Of a DNA stretch of 64,000 nucleotides, positions 1-9,586 are shown piece by piece. The notes under the pieces are model-generated. The model did not search any database. It saw only the letters and a list, made by a program, of their open reading frames with translations, and was not told where the DNA came from. The stretch spans positions 4,428,779-4,492,778 of the forward strand of contig NZ_CM001240.1 in NCBI RefSeq assembly GCF_000230835.1, given 5' to 3'. Position numbers and translations under genes: made by a program. The stretch comes from Clostridium sp. DL-VIII (GTDB lineage: Bacteria; Bacillota; Clostridia; Clostridiales; Clostridiaceae). Numbering within the stretch: the stretch's first letter is position 1; each line of letters opens with the position of its first letter.

Positions 1-176
1 AATATTTCTCCAAGATATTGGCAACACTCCTTACTAAAATGATATATTAATATGATTATATTAAGTTTTATAACCTTAATCACCAAAAATTATATTATTA
101 TTTGCTATATCATTGAATTAAACAAGTAACTTTTAACATTTAATAAAATAAGCTTAGAAAAATTAACCGAAAATAA

Positions 177-207
177 AGCAGTAGTTAGATTATCCCTACC
201 TACTGCT
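177..207 (-). terminator. Probable terminator of the small Cys-rich gene
   Basis: An inverted repeat AGCAGTAG/CTACTGCT lies 24 bases past the stop of the 231-374 gene. On the minus strand it is followed by TTTATTTTC. It could also work on the plus strand, where TTTTTT follows. Confidence 0.5.
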
Positions 208-230
208 TACTTTTTTAATATAACTATAAA

Positions 231-374
231 TTATTTACTTTCAACTTTAATATCTCTCATACAACTCACTAAATTCCCTATATTACGATGAAAATTAACA
301 CATTCGCAACACTTTCCATGTCTTTCACAAGCAATATTAGAGCATGTACAATTTTTCTCATTACAACCAGCCAT
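231..374 (-). CDS. Small cysteine-rich protein (DUF6485-like)
   Basis: Encodes 47 residues and starts at ATG 374 behind an AAGGAGGT ribosome site six bases upstream. It has seven cysteines in CxC, CxxC-like and CC arrangements, with the core NCTCSNIACERHGKCCECV. This spacing matches the short clostridial DUF6485 family, which is probably metal-binding and has no established function. It is a single gene with its own terminator. The family assignment rests on the Cys/His pattern and is made from memory. The role is unknown. Confidence 0.7.
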   Translation of the reverse strand: MAGCNEKNCTCSNIACERHGKCCECVNFHRNIGNLVSCMRDIKVESK

Positions 375-493
375 TATATACCTCCTTGTATGATAGAAGT
401 CTACATAAACTTAATGTATGACCTTAAGTTTATATCATCATTTTCATTATAGCAAATTAGTTAATTATTGTCTATTATTTACGGTTAACGCAT

Positions 494-540
494 AAAAAAG
501 CTAATAGAACATTTAAATACTTTTGCAATATTCCACTAGC
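494..540 (-). terminator. Terminator of the amidohydrolase gene
   Basis: A 10-bp stem with G-U pairs (GCTAGTGGAA against TTCTATTAGC) is followed on the minus strand by TTTTTT. It lies 66 bases past the amidohydrolase stop. Confidence 0.6.
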
Positions 541-605
541 CTTCTATATAAAAAGTTTTAAAATTTATACTATCCAATAAAAGTTATTAATATTTCTATG
601 CTATC

Positions 606-1769
606 TTAATTGTAATCTCTTTTAAAGACTATTTCACCGTCTATCATTGTAAGATTAACTTTAGATTTTATATCAAGTGGGTTACCATCATATACTACAA
701 TATCTGCATCATACCCAATTTCTAGTTTTCCTATTCTATCTTGACAATTTAATATTTCTGCTGCATTCGTCGTAAGTGATTTTATTGAATCTTTAAATGA
801 TAATCCCTGGCTCAAAGCTATAGCTGCAACTGTTCTTAAACAATCTATTGAATTATAAGGATGATCTGTTATAAGTGCAGTTTTGATACCTGCTTCAGTT
901 AATTCTACTATAGAACCATAATTTCTAGCCTTAAGTTCCATTTTTATTCTTGGAGTGAGCAGCGGCCCATAAGCCACCGGAACATTTTTTTCATTTAGAT
1001 AAGATTTTACCAAATGTGCTTCAGTACCATGTTCGATTACCATTTTAGTAATATTAAATTCTTCCGCAATTCTTACAGCAGTTACAATATCATCTGCTCT
1101 ATGAGCATGAACACGAAGTGGAATTTCACCTTTTAATACTGGAATAACTGCTTCTAATCTTATATCTCTTTCTTCGACTTTTTTATTTTCTTTACGAACT
1201 ATGTAATCTTCTGTTCTCATAAATAATTCTCGTATTAGTGCTGCACTTCCCATTCTTGTTACTGGACATTTATGATTAATTCCATATGTACTCAATGGAT
1301 TTTCTCCCAGAGAAATCTTAAACCCTGCTGGATTTTTAACTATCATTTTATCAATAATTGTTCCATGGGTTTTTATAACAACATTTCTTCCTCCAACCAC
1401 ATTATTACTTCCTGGGCCACTCATAACACAGGTAATACCTGATTCCACTGCATCTTTAAACGCTATATCAAATGGATTTATAGCATCTATACCATTTAAA
1501 TGAGGAGTAACTGGATCTGATGTTTCATTATTATCAACACCAATTTTTCCAGTACATTCTTCAATAATTCCGAGATGAGTATGACAATCGACAAATCCCG
1601 GAAATACAATTTTCTCGTTCAAATTAATAATCTCGGCATCTTCATATTCATTTGCTAAATTATTAGATATTTCTGCTATTTTCCCATCCTTTATAACTAT
1701 GTCTTTCTTATTATAATTGTCTTCTTCTAAATTATATAAAATACCGCCTTTTAAAATAGTAACATTCAA
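606..1769 (-). CDS. Amidohydrolase, imidazolonepropionase-like
   Basis: Metal-dependent hydrolase of the amidohydrolase superfamily (COG1228-like), probably cytosolic. The first metal motif DCHTHLG follows the FPGF strand. Later metal or active-site stretches are HAHRADD, IEHGTEAH and the ITDHP aspartate, and the C-terminal VVYDGNP segment is typical of the composite beta-sandwich. I start at TTG 1769 (387 residues) because AAGGAAG lies six bases upstream. An in-frame ATG at 1835 would add 22 residues that do not look like the family and has no ribosome site. The substrate cannot be read from sequence. The gene stands alone with terminators on both sides. Confidence 0.8.
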   Translation of the reverse strand: MNVTILKGGILYNLEEDNYNKKDIVIKDGKIAEISNNLANEYEDAEIINLNEKIVFPGFVDCHTHLGIIEECTGKIGVDNNETSDPVTPHLNGIDAINPFDIAFKDAVESGITCVMSGPGSNNVVGGRNVVIKTHGTIIDKMIVKNPAGFKISLGENPLSTYGINHKCPVTRMGSAALIRELFMRTEDYIVRKENKKVEERDIRLEAVIPVLKGEIPLRVHAHRADDIVTAVRIAEEFNITKMVIEHGTEAHLVKSYLNEKNVPVAYGPLLTPRIKMELKARNYGSIVELTEAGIKTALITDHPYNSIDCLRTVAAIALSQGLSFKDSIKSLTTNAAEILNCQDRIGKLEIGYDADIVVYDGNPLDIKSKVNLTMIDGEIVFKRDYN

Positions 1770-1924
1770 CGCAATCTTCCTTTCTAATATATCTCTATAT
1801 TTATATTCATACTTAAGTAGCATATTTTGATGCAAATATGTTTAAGCAAAAACACACGTTTATATGATTAACAGTCTTAAATAATATACTTATTTAAAAT
1901 ATAAAATGATTTACATTTAAAAAT

Positions 1925-1966
1925 AAAAATTCACGAATTCCCTTATATAATAATCCGTGAATTTTT
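1925..1966. terminator. Bidirectional hairpin, likely terminator
   Basis: An 11-bp perfect inverted repeat AAAAATTCACG/CGTGAATTTTT with T runs on both strands. It lies between the 5' end of the amidohydrolase gene and the alpha/beta hydrolase terminator. Confidence 0.5.
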
Positions 1967-2064
1967 CATTATTAATATGCCCAAGATTTAATAAGTATAC
2001 TCATATTAAAAACTTGTTCTTTATAACTTTTTATTTTATTATTGCTAGCAAATCTTTTTTTACT

Positions 2065-2184
2065 TTAATCACTATATTTTACTGCATGTGCCCTTCTCCA
2101 TTTTTCTTCTAATTTACTTGTATAAAATTGATTTGTAAAAGCTCTTAACTTTCTAAATGATCTTGTAAAAAAGAAAAAGAGAAC
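2065..2184 (-). pseudogene. Possible coding remnant, unidentified
   Basis: A minus-strand reading frame with no start codon runs about 39 codons to TAA at 2065. Its last 32 residues (ending KLEEKWRRAHAVKYSD) have a protein-like composition rather than the low-complexity translation usual for AT-rich spacer. It may be the 3' end of a lost gene. I do not recognise it. Chance is a real alternative. Confidence 0.2.
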
Positions 2185-2193
2185 CTATTCTCT
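2166..2193 (-). terminator. Terminator of alpha/beta hydrolase
   Basis: Stem AGAGAA/TTCTCT with a four-base loop at 2178-2193, followed on the minus strand by TTTTCTTTTTT. Confidence 0.7.
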
Positions 2194-2229
2194 CTTGATT
2201 TGGCTCTCCTTTATTATTTAACTACAAGC

Positions 2230-3042
2230 TTATCTTTCAATAAATCTCAGTAATACTTTATTAAATTCCTCACGTTGATCGTAAAATGATGCATGTCCGC
2301 TAAATTTAAATGGTATAAGTTCTGAATTCTTAATCATTTTTTCTTGTATTTGGCCTAATTCAAATGGCACAACTTTATCATGAATTCCATGAATAATTAG
2401 AGTTGGCACATTTATCTTATCCAAGTCAGAAAAGAAAACTTCATTTATCCATGCAGTTGCTATTGATGCAGTTGCCCATCCTGCTGCTTGCAATCCCAAT
2501 TGAAAAAACCATTGTGAAAAAGGTTCAGTTATATGTTGAAAGAAAAACATATCTCCAAATCCTTCTAACATTTTTGGTCTATCGGCATATGTTCCTTCGA
2601 TAAGCTGCATGACTGTCTCTTTATCTAATCCATACGGAAAATCCTTACGTTTAATTAGACTTGGTGCTACAGCAGCAAAAAGAGCAAGTTTTGATACTCC
2701 ATAGCCTCTATGCCTAGCCATATATCTAATTGCAATTCCACCTCCGTTTGAATGTCCAGCAAGTGTTATATCTTCTAAATTTAATGTATCAATTACGCAC
2801 TTAACATCATCTGCTAATCTGTCGAAATTATAACCTTTGAAAGGTTTATCCGATTCTCCAAATCCTCGTGTATCTATCCCAATACATCTATAGCCTTTCT
2901 TTGGAAAAAAATCAAATTGATATTCAAACAACCTATGACTTCCAGGCCATCCGTGTATGAATAAAATTGTTTTTTCAGCATCCTTGTTAATATCTTCAAC
3001 ATAAATCTTTACATCTGGTTCTACTTTAATGTAGTATCCCAT
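2230..3042 (-). CDS. Alpha/beta-fold hydrolase
   Basis: Probable esterase or haloperoxidase-like hydrolase of 270 residues. The oxyanion region HGWPGS follows the first strands, the nucleophile elbow is GHSNGG, the acid is probably the Asp of HGIHDKVVP, and the base is the His of FSGHASFYDQ near the C-terminus, so the catalytic triad looks complete. No signal peptide is visible, so it should be cytosolic. I choose ATG 3042 because GGAGG lies four bases upstream; a TTG four codons earlier overlaps that site. It is monocistronic. The substrate is unknown. Confidence 0.85.
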   Translation of the reverse strand: MGYYIKVEPDVKIYVEDINKDAEKTILFIHGWPGSHRLFEYQFDFFPKKGYRCIGIDTRGFGESDKPFKGYNFDRLADDVKCVIDTLNLEDITLAGHSNGGGIAIRYMARHRGYGVSKLALFAAVAPSLIKRKDFPYGLDKETVMQLIEGTYADRPKMLEGFGDMFFFQHITEPFSQWFFQLGLQAAGWATASIATAWINEVFFSDLDKINVPTLIIHGIHDKVVPFELGQIQEKMIKNSELIPFKFSGHASFYDQREEFNKVLLRFIER

Positions 3043-3260
3043 AGCAGCCTCCAATAGAGTTATTTATAATTTATATAATATAGTTTTTAAGGTAAGTTTG
3101 TGAATTACTAATTTATTTATTCATATGCTTTTTTGCTTTCTCAATACGAATTTATCACTTGGTTTCAAATTTTATATCTAGAAATATAATATAGTTTTCT
3201 CTGATTATATCTTATTTTCTATTATTTCTCTGTTTGTTCATGCTTTATTTTTACCATAAT

Positions 3261-3314
3261 AAAAGGCTAGCAGAACAATTATACCAATGGTATAAAATCT
3301 TCTAACAGCCTTTT
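3261..3314 (-). terminator. Terminator of the SASP gene
   Basis: A long imperfect stem with outer arms AAAAGGCT/AGCCTTTT encloses a second hairpin TTATACC/GGTATAA. It lies about 70 bases past the SASP stop. Smaller hairpins occur at 3323-3336 and 3353-3373. Confidence 0.5.
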
Positions 3315-3384
3315 CACTATTTACCTTGGACAAGGTGTAAGATGAATTTTGAAGAAAACTAATTTTGTTTTCTAAGTTCTCAAC

Positions 3385-3594
3385 TTATTTTAAACCTTGT
3401 TCATAGCTCTCTATCATGTGTTTAACCATGTAGCCACCTACATATCCATTTTGTCTTGAAGAAAGGTTCCCTTTATCTTGATTTTCATAGTCATATAATC
3501 CAACTTCTGAAGCAACCTCAGTTTTTAAGCTTTTTAATCCTTGTTTTGCTTCTGGTACTAATGTTCTGTTTCTTCCACTATTATTTGAAGACAT
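3385..3594 (-). CDS. Alpha/beta-type small acid-soluble spore protein
   Basis: A 69-residue DNA-binding spore protein that protects forespore DNA and is degraded at germination. LKTEVASEVGL matches the region cleaved by the germination protease GPR, and the C-terminal GYVGGYMVKHMIESYEQ matches the second conserved DNA-binding segment of SspA/SspB-type proteins. The start ATG 3594 has GGGAGGT upstream. Expression is expected in the forespore under sigma-G, but I could not define a convincing sigma-G promoter. It shows that the organism is an endospore former. Confidence 0.95.
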   Translation of the reverse strand: MSSNNSGRNRTLVPEAKQGLKSLKTEVASEVGLYDYENQDKGNLSSRQNGYVGGYMVKHMIESYEQGLK

Positions 3595-3757
3595 AATATC
3601 TACCTCCCTTAATTAAATATGAATTTCATTTGGTAGTAATAGATTAACCACTATGATAAATTATAATCTATAAAAATACTAGTAAGGGTAACATAAAAAT
3701 CCCATATTACATAAGATTATTAAATTTTCCTTTGTCAAAAAATATTAAACTACGTTG

Positions 3758-4345
3758 CTAAAGCATCGCTTTTAATTCATCCGCATATTTAATTGCATGA
3801 GGATAAAAACATTTAAAGTCATTTTCAAGACTTTCATAATTATTAATAAGTTCATCCATAGGATTTACTAAAGGATGCCTTGTATTTGAAAATCTTTTAG
3901 CGATCCTCTCTATTGTTCTTTCAATACCATTTATATCTCTATATGAAAGAAGCCAATTTTCTTCTATCATATAAGGCACCCTTCTTATTAATTTATCTGG
4001 CAGGCAGTAATAAAACTTTTTAAGTATTCCATAAAAATTTTCTGCATATTCTTCTAAGGATATTGAAGAATAATCATTCCAGTTTCTAGCTAAAAAATGA
4101 TCATAAAATATATCGATTAGCACACCTGAAAGGCGCCTATTTATGCTTGAAATTCTTTTCCTACTCCTTAAAAAATCTGAATGCGAATCCGTAAAGGTAT
4201 CCAGCTTCTTATGCATAAAAATCCCTTGCTTTATAGAATATTTAAATTGATCTTCTAAGGACTTATTCACAAAATCACCTAAGAAATTTCCAAGCATATT
4301 TTCTGCGCTGTTATCTGAGAGATATATATGAGCTAAATAATTCAT
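3758..4345 (-). CDS. Acyl carrier protein phosphodiesterase family (AcpH-like)
   Basis: A 195-residue protein of the ACP phosphodiesterase family (COG3124), whose members hydrolyse the 4'-phosphopantetheine link of holo-ACP and belong to the HD-like fold group. The N-terminal MNYLAHIYL...GNFLGDFV is the family signature, followed by the helix with HKKLDTFTDSH and the LIDIFYDHFLA segment. ATG 4345 is preceded by GGAGAAAAA; a TTG five codons earlier lacks room for a ribosome site. It is a single gene. Activity on ACP in this organism is inferred from the family. Confidence 0.8.
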   Translation of the reverse strand: MNYLAHIYLSDNSAENMLGNFLGDFVNKSLEDQFKYSIKQGIFMHKKLDTFTDSHSDFLRSRKRISSINRRLSGVLIDIFYDHFLARNWNDYSSISLEEYAENFYGILKKFYYCLPDKLIRRVPYMIEENWLLSYRDINGIERTIERIAKRFSNTRHPLVNPMDELINNYESLENDFKCFYPHAIKYADELKAML

Positions 4346-4371
4346 TTTTTCTCCTTTCAAATCATATTATG

Positions 4372-4600
4372 TTAATATAATTGTACCATATAGTATAAAT
4401 AATCACCTCTCATATCACTTTTGAAAACTTTACCTAGATGTAAATTTTCAATATATTTATTATATTTATCTACGCTAACATAAATTTTAATTACATTATC
4501 TTAGTCTTATGTATTAAATTCCTCTAATACATTATAATATTTACTTATATCTAATTCCTTAAAATTTATTCCACTTCTTCTTTTAAGTTTTTGTTTATAA
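4372..4600 (-). pseudogene. Degraded coding remnant with in-frame stops
   Basis: One minus-strand frame reads with protein-like composition (GINFKELDISKYYNVLEEF, then DNVIKIYVSVDKYNKYIENL, then KVFKSDMRGDYLYYM) across about 75 codons. It carries two closely spaced internal stops and ends at TAA 4372. Keeping the same frame on both sides of the stops suggests a decayed gene rather than chance. Family not recognised. The 430-base gap between the AcpH-like and FGE-like genes otherwise holds only the terminator below. Confidence 0.3.
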
Positions 4601-4635
4601 ATCTTATTAAATCATTCACCATTCAATCTTTTTAA

Positions 4636-4679
4636 AATGGAAAAAAGCCATATCATTATTGATTTGGCTCTTTTCCATT
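4636..4679 (-). terminator. Terminator of the FGE-like lipoprotein gene
   Basis: Long stem AATGGAAAA...TTTTCCATT with an inner AGCCA/TGGCT pairing, about 100 bases past the stop at 4777. Confidence 0.6.
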
Positions 4680-4776
4680 ATTCATACACATTAATAAATA
4701 ATGATTTTTACTATCTGATTAACCTTATTTATCGTCCTTTAATTTTAATATAGTTCAGCATATCAGTAGATTCAGT

Positions 4777-5607
4777 TTACTCGTTGCGACACACACGAAG
4801 GCCTTGATCAGGGCCCTTACTATTTGGCTCATATTTGCCTCTGAAAGACGACTCGCAACAAGAAACATCACCAATCCAACCTCCTCCTTTACAAACACGG
4901 GCAGATCCATTAGTACTATCCAAGTTTCCATACCAGTTCCAGCACCATTCTCTTACATTACCAGACATATCATAGAGCCCTAACTCGTTAGGTTTCTTGG
5001 CTCCAACAGATTTTGTTTTACTATTATTATTTTCTATCATAGGCCAGTTCCAGTCTCCTGATAAATATTTATTTCCTGTGTTCCTCCAATACCATGCTAC
5101 TTCGTCGGAATTGTTACTCCCACTGTACGTATAATCCTTACTCATTTGCCCCCCATCCGCGGCATATTCCCACTCTGCCTCTGTCGGTAATCTATAGCCA
5201 TTAGCTCCATCATTAATCGTTACTGTCCATTTAATATCATCCATATCATTCTTATTATTAGGATCTTTTTTATTCTTGTCTATATTATAATAAGGTTTTA
5301 AGCCCTCTTTTATACTCCTCTTGTTGCAATATTCAATACAATCATACCAACTTACCATTTCTACTGGCAAATTATCATCTTTGAATTCTGACGGATTGCT
5401 TCCCATTACCTCAGACCACTCTTTTTGAGTTACTTCGTATTTATCAATATAAAAGTTCGATATTGGCACACTTTTCCCATAGTAATTGGATTTCGTATTT
5501 ATAAAAGTGCCTCCTTTAACTAATATAAGCCTATTAAGGTTTTCTTGCGAGCATGCGGTAGTAAAAATCATTATTACCATTAAAAGAAATATTAGTAGTT
5601 TTCTCAT
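4777..5607 (-). CDS. Lipoprotein with formylglycine-generating-enzyme (SUMF1) fold
   Basis: A 276-residue exported lipoprotein. A signal peptide ends in the lipobox FTTAC, giving lipidation at Cys19. The rest is a SUMF1/FGE-sulfatase domain: LVKGGTF, the YEVTQKEWSEVMG segment, LPVEMVSWYDCIEYCN, GYRLPTEAEWEYAA, GLYDMSGNVREWCW and the C-terminal GLRVCR. The paired cysteines used by true formylglycine-generating enzymes are not obvious in the usual place, and no sulfatase gene is nearby, so a carbohydrate- or protein-binding role at the cell surface is as likely as oxidase activity. GGGAGAG precedes ATG 5607. Confidence 0.85.
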   Translation of the reverse strand: MRKLLIFLLMVIMIFTTACSQENLNRLILVKGGTFINTKSNYYGKSVPISNFYIDKYEVTQKEWSEVMGSNPSEFKDDNLPVEMVSWYDCIEYCNKRSIKEGLKPYYNIDKNKKDPNNKNDMDDIKWTVTINDGANGYRLPTEAEWEYAADGGQMSKDYTYSGSNNSDEVAWYWRNTGNKYLSGDWNWPMIENNNSKTKSVGAKKPNELGLYDMSGNVREWCWNWYGNLDSTNGSARVCKGGGWIGDVSCCESSFRGKYEPNSKGPDQGLRVCRNE

Positions 5608-5845
5608 TTATATCTCTCCCTTACTGATATAAAATATTATAAAGTCATATGATCCTATTATAATGTGCCTATTATAGTAACGATGGTAATATTTAAGTAA
5701 TATGCAGGTAAATGTAATTTTTTAATATATAAAGCCGTCAGCTATTAAACTAACCACCCCTAATAATATTAAATGATTAAATAAAACTCTTAATAATTCT
5801 AAAAACAATCAGATGTACATAAGTCAGCCGATTGAATTTGATTTA

Positions 5846-6487
5846 CTACCACACAGTTACATTAGAGTATCCACTACTTTGATATCCTTCTGTAGCAATC
5901 ATTTGATAAGCCCAGCTACTTCCAGGATTCATTCCTCTACTCTTCCACGCGTTAACATGGTTGCTAAAAGTTATGGCATTGTTAGTACCGATCGATCTCT
6001 TCGATTGTCTGACACTCCAAAACTGAGTGAAAGTTGCTGTACCATCAATTGAAGGTGCATTAGTTCGTGTAGCTGTATATATGTCATATGTCCCTCCATC
6101 ACTTGTTACAGTACCCTTATAAGTTCCAGTAGGTCTATAAGTTCCCCAATTATCAACAACATAATATTCTATAAGTGAATTTCTTGTCCATCCATAAAGA
6201 GACAAGTATCCATTACCAGATGGTGAGAAGGCTCCAGCATTGTAGTTTACCACCCTAGATGGCGATCCAGTATTCCAGCCTTTACCAACAACGAAATTTC
6301 CGCAATTCGACCATGAAACACTGTAATTACCATCAGATCCATTAGTGGCATTTACTGTTCCACCACCATCAGTCCAATTTTGCCAATAATCTGTGGTCGC
6401 TGCATGTGCGTTTACGTTTACAATAGAAAGTGCAAGTGTACAGCACATTAAAGATGCTAAAAATAATTTTAATCCTTTTTTTTTCAT
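5846..6487 (-). CDS. xynA: Secreted GH11 endo-1,4-beta-xylanase
   Basis: A 213-residue single-domain family 11 xylanase that cleaves internal xylan bonds outside the cell. The signal peptide ([20 protein letters not shown]) probably ends near the Ala-His-Ala-Ala at 27-30. Jelly-roll motifs follow in order: [36 protein letters not shown], the nucleophile Glu107 in [22 protein letters not shown], and the acid/base Glu200 in ATEGYQSSG. Length is typical for the family without a carbohydrate-binding module. AAAAAGGGGT is the ribosome site. The symbol is given by family and is not a claim of orthology. Confidence 0.93.
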   Translation of the reverse strand: MKKKGLKLFLASLMCCTLALSIVNVNAHAATTDYWQNWTDGGGTVNATNGSDGNYSVSWSNCGNFVVGKGWNTGSPSRVVNYNAGAFSPSGNGYLSLYGWTRNSLIEYYVVDNWGTYRPTGTYKGTVTSDGGTYDIYTATRTNAPSIDGTATFTQFWSVRQSKRSIGTNNAITFSNHVNAWKSRGMNPGSSWAYQMIATEGYQSSGYSNVTVW

Positions 6488-6826
6488 TCTAAATTACCCC
6501 TTTTTCATTGTAACTACTCAGTTACTTTAAAATATGAAATATTTTTATTTGTTATTACTTACCTGCATACTACTTGAATATTACCTTTTGTAAATTACTC
6601 TATTTTATTTTTTGTTGAGTATTTTTCTTTGTAATGCATAACTTATCCTCTGTCATATTCCTTTAATCTCTAACCTTCACCTCATTCCTACGATTAATTC
6701 GAATTATTCTGTGATTATTTTACTAAATTTACTTTTATTTCAAAACCCATAAAATTATATATTTTATACTAATTTTTATATATATTTTTCCATCCTTTTA
6801 TTTCCGTTTATATAAAACAATAAAAA

Positions 6827-6850
6827 ATACAGCCAAATTAATGACTGTAT
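6827..6850 (-). terminator. Terminator downstream of the acyltransferase
   Basis: Stem ATACAG/CTGTAT followed on the minus strand by TTTTTTATTG. Confidence 0.6.
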
Positions 6851-6930
6851 CGTTAGATATTTTTGAGATTATTTATAATAAATTTTTCTCAACCTTTTAA
6901 TTATTTTGTTTCTACATAATATACTTAAAT

Positions 6931-7022
6931 TAAAATTTAGTTTTGTTTCTATTAACTGGTAATGCAAATACTATAAGCGCTGTCACTGGTCCACTGACAA
7001 AAACTCTACTAATTGATACTGC
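6931..7022 (-). pseudogene. C-terminal remnant of a membrane protein
   Basis: Immediately after two stop codons ending the acyltransferase, the same frame stays open for about 30 codons. It reads AVSISRVFVSGPVTALIVFA then LPVNRNKTKF, which resembles the last transmembrane helix and basic tail of a transporter or flippase. There is no start and no ribosome site. It is probably the surviving 3' end of a lost gene. The family cannot be named. Confidence 0.3.
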
Positions 7023-7025
7023 TTA

Positions 7026-8333
7026 TTATATAACATCCTGTAGTTCATTAATAAACCTATCCAAAAATGAAGATATCTTATTTTGATCTGCTTTAGTTCC
7101 ATATAGATTAATGCTAAGTGTTATCTTATTATCAAATGTTGATATAGCTAGCTGAACATACGGATTGTATTTAATTGAACCTGTTATATATGCTTCTACA
7201 ATTTCAACTTTTTCAAAAATAATACGCTTCTTATCAATTATTCCTATGTTTGTGATTGCAATAAGTGGGTTCGAAAAATTCTTATTTACAATAGCTTCTG
7301 CAATCTTATATGGAAAAATATCAAAAACCTTTTCCAGAACGATTAAACTTTTAACACAGCTTATGTCAGATTTTTGTTTATCCATCGTCGATTTTACCTT
7401 ACAAACAGTTTCTTCAAATGTTGTACCAATTTCTGGTCCTATGCTGCAATTAATATTTGTAATCAAATTGCAAATGCCAAGAGCTTTATGATTTGATAGG
7501 TATTTTCTTAAGTCAACAGCACATGGTATTGTCAATGTTCGGCCAAATAATTGAAATAAAACACGTATATAAGCCACGAGCATAATATCATTTATTGTGG
7601 CACTATGCTCTTTAGCATAAATTTTAAGCCTGCAAAATCGCTCCGCGTTAATAGTACGAATTTCAATAAAAGGATTATTAAGATCTCCTTCTAACTCAAA
7701 CTTTGCAGAATCATGTTTAGACATATCAATTTTGCTAAATATTATTTTTAGTTTATCTAGCAATGAAAAAACTTTAAATATTTCTCCAATTTTTCGATTG
7801 CCCATAGCTGTTATTTGATAATCTCCCCTTGTTTCATTGTTTGCATTAGTATAAATATCACTCAGCATATACAAATACTCTTTAAAACCAGCTGCATCAC
7901 ATAGCATGTGGTTCATTAATACGCATATGGCATCATTTTTTCTACTTCTGATTATTTTAATCTTCAATTGTGGACCATTAAATTCATTTATCTCTTCACA
8001 AATATACTTAGCTATGCATTTATCAGTATTTTCTGCTTCTACAACTTCTATAATATCATCTGCGGTATAGCCTCTGTCTTTCCAATATGGATGTCCCTTA
8101 GATTCATTATATTCACATCTTATTAAATTAAATACATCTATTGAAGCATTAACGGCCTTACCAAAACGTCCTAAATCTAGTTGTCCCAAAAATTTTGCTA
8201 CAAAATGAAGTGTATGATCATTTATCTTTTTAACCTTAAAAAGATGCTGTAAAATATCCAATGCCTCAGCATTATAAATTTTGAATTTATTATTCAATAT
8301 TTCACTTCCTATTTTTAATAGTCTATTAGTCAT
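7026..8333 (-). CDS. Condensation-domain superfamily acyltransferase
   Basis: A 435-residue protein with the fold of NRPS condensation domains and alcohol acetyltransferases (COG4908-like). The catalytic-type motif is NHMLCDAAGF (His, then Asp-Ala-Ala-Gly), a variant of HHxxxDG with Asn at the first position. A second conserved part is DLRKYLSN...GICNLITNINCSI. No carrier-protein domain or NRPS gene is near, so it probably acylates a small molecule or lipid. ATG 8333 has no ribosome site. TTG 8297 (residue 13) is preceded by AGGAAGTG and may be the true start. Confidence 0.7.
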   Translation of the reverse strand: MTNRLLKIGSEILNNKFKIYNAEALDILQHLFKVKKINDHTLHFVAKFLGQLDLGRFGKAVNASIDVFNLIRCEYNESKGHPYWKDRGYTADDIIEVVEAENTDKCIAKYICEEINEFNGPQLKIKIIRSRKNDAICVLMNHMLCDAAGFKEYLYMLSDIYTNANNETRGDYQITAMGNRKIGEIFKVFSLLDKLKIIFSKIDMSKHDSAKFELEGDLNNPFIEIRTINAERFCRLKIYAKEHSATINDIMLVAYIRVLFQLFGRTLTIPCAVDLRKYLSNHKALGICNLITNINCSIGPEIGTTFEETVCKVKSTMDKQKSDISCVKSLIVLEKVFDIFPYKIAEAIVNKNFSNPLIAITNIGIIDKKRIIFEKVEIVEAYITGSIKYNPYVQLAISTFDNKITLSINLYGTKADQNKISSFLDRFINELQDVI

Positions 8334-8532
8334 TTTTAGATTTAAATATCATAAGTATAATTAAAAGTTAATATTTATTGCATTTATTAACTTATCTAAA
8401 AATTTTCACATAGATTCAGCTTTAGTTACTTTTATCCATTCAATTATACCTATTTATTGAATTATTGTATTAATTTCGATACTATATACTTATCAAATAA
8501 CTAATTATGTATTCTAAAATGGAGGCTTTAAA

Positions 8533-8937
8533 ATGATAAAAATTCTTTTATGTTGTGCTGGTGGCTTTTCTTCAAGTGCATTATCTAATAAGATGAATAA
8601 GGAAATACTTGATAATAATATGCAAAATGATTATTACATTGAATTTTCTCCATTCATGCTGGTAAATAAGAAAATGTCTGAATTTGATATTATTGTATGC
8701 TGCCCTCATCTAATAATGCCTGTTAAAAAACTGGTAGAAACCTCTAATCCAGACAAGCCCATTTATATTCTTCCACCGAGAATGTATGGATTAATGAATT
8801 TTAAAGAACTAGTATTAGATGTTATAGACGCAATAGATTTATATACTAAAACAGAGAAAAATCCTGTATATTTTCCTGGTGAAGAAAACACTATGGCAAT
8901 TACTAGATATGTTGCTTATCGAAATAGTAAAAACTAA
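8533..8937 (+). CDS. Orphan PTS EIIB component, lactose/cellobiose type
   Basis: A 134-residue cytosolic phosphotransferase-system IIB protein. LLCCAGGFSSSALSNKM at the N-terminus is the phosphocysteine loop; Cys8, just before Ala-Gly-Gly, aligns with the phosphorylated Cys of the family. IIVCCPHLIMPVKKL and PIYILPPRMYG match later strands. The C-terminus is about 30 residues longer than usual. No IIA or IIC gene lies beside it, which is unusual for this family. A regulatory or shared-permease role is possible. TGGAGGC precedes ATG 8533. Confidence 0.8.
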   Translation: MIKILLCCAGGFSSSALSNKMNKEILDNNMQNDYYIEFSPFMLVNKKMSEFDIIVCCPHLIMPVKKLVETSNPDKPIYILPPRMYGLMNFKELVLDVIDAIDLYTKTEKNPVYFPGEENTMAITRYVAYRNSKN

Positions 8938-8956
8938 CTAATAAATTCTTATTTAA

Positions 8957-9586
8957 CTATTTTTCTGAAGGCTTCCATAATGGTGCGTCAACAAATGTGG
9001 TTTCTTTTATATTGGGAAGTATATCATAAATAGAACATCCAATTTGATGTTCAAAATATTCTTTTATTTCAAAAGTTGCATTCCAACGTTCAACAGTAAA
9101 ATCAAATACTCCATAGCGCCTTGTTGTATTGACAAAACGTTTTTCCAACATACAAAAACCTTGAGCATCAGCCAGTGAATCACAAATAATCACTAATTTA
9201 TCATAATCATCATATATTATGTTTTTTAAATACTGCCTAATAAATTCACTTTCTTCATAATTCATATCATTTCTGCCTATTTCTTTGTCAAAATCAGAAA
9301 TTGGGAATGAATGAGTAATACAAATTCTCCCCACTTCATCCCAGCCTCTTTGCATTGCAAAATTATATCCATCAATTCCATGTCTCCTTGCACTTACTCC
9401 ATATCTTCTTCCAATGTCATGAAGAATTCCTAACACATACGCTTTATCTGAATTCAGATTTCCACACCTTTCTGCAATTATTTGAGCTGCTAATCCTACA
9501 TTTATAGAGTGCTCTGTCCATGGTCCTTTATTTAATTCTCCAGCTAACCTTAATTCTTCTTCTGCAATTTCTTTACTTGGAAACAT
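8957..9586 (-). CDS. HD-domain phosphohydrolase
   Basis: A 209-residue cytosolic protein with an HD domain: His26 in EHSINVG, His56-Asp57 in LHDIGRRYG, and a later His in ITHSFPI complete the metal-binding pattern of the family, whose members hydrolyse phosphate esters of nucleotides. The remaining 90 residues have no motif I can name. GGGAGGT lies upstream of ATG 9586. It converges with the PTS IIB gene with 19 bases between stops. The substrate is unknown. Confidence 0.8.
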   Translation of the reverse strand: MFPSKEIAEEELRLAGELNKGPWTEHSINVGLAAQIIAERCGNLNSDKAYVLGILHDIGRRYGVSARRHGIDGYNFAMQRGWDEVGRICITHSFPISDFDKEIGRNDMNYEESEFIRQYLKNIIYDDYDKLVIICDSLADAQGFCMLEKRFVNTTRRYGVFDFTVERWNATFEIKEYFEHQIGCSIYDILPNIKETTFVDAPLWKPSEK

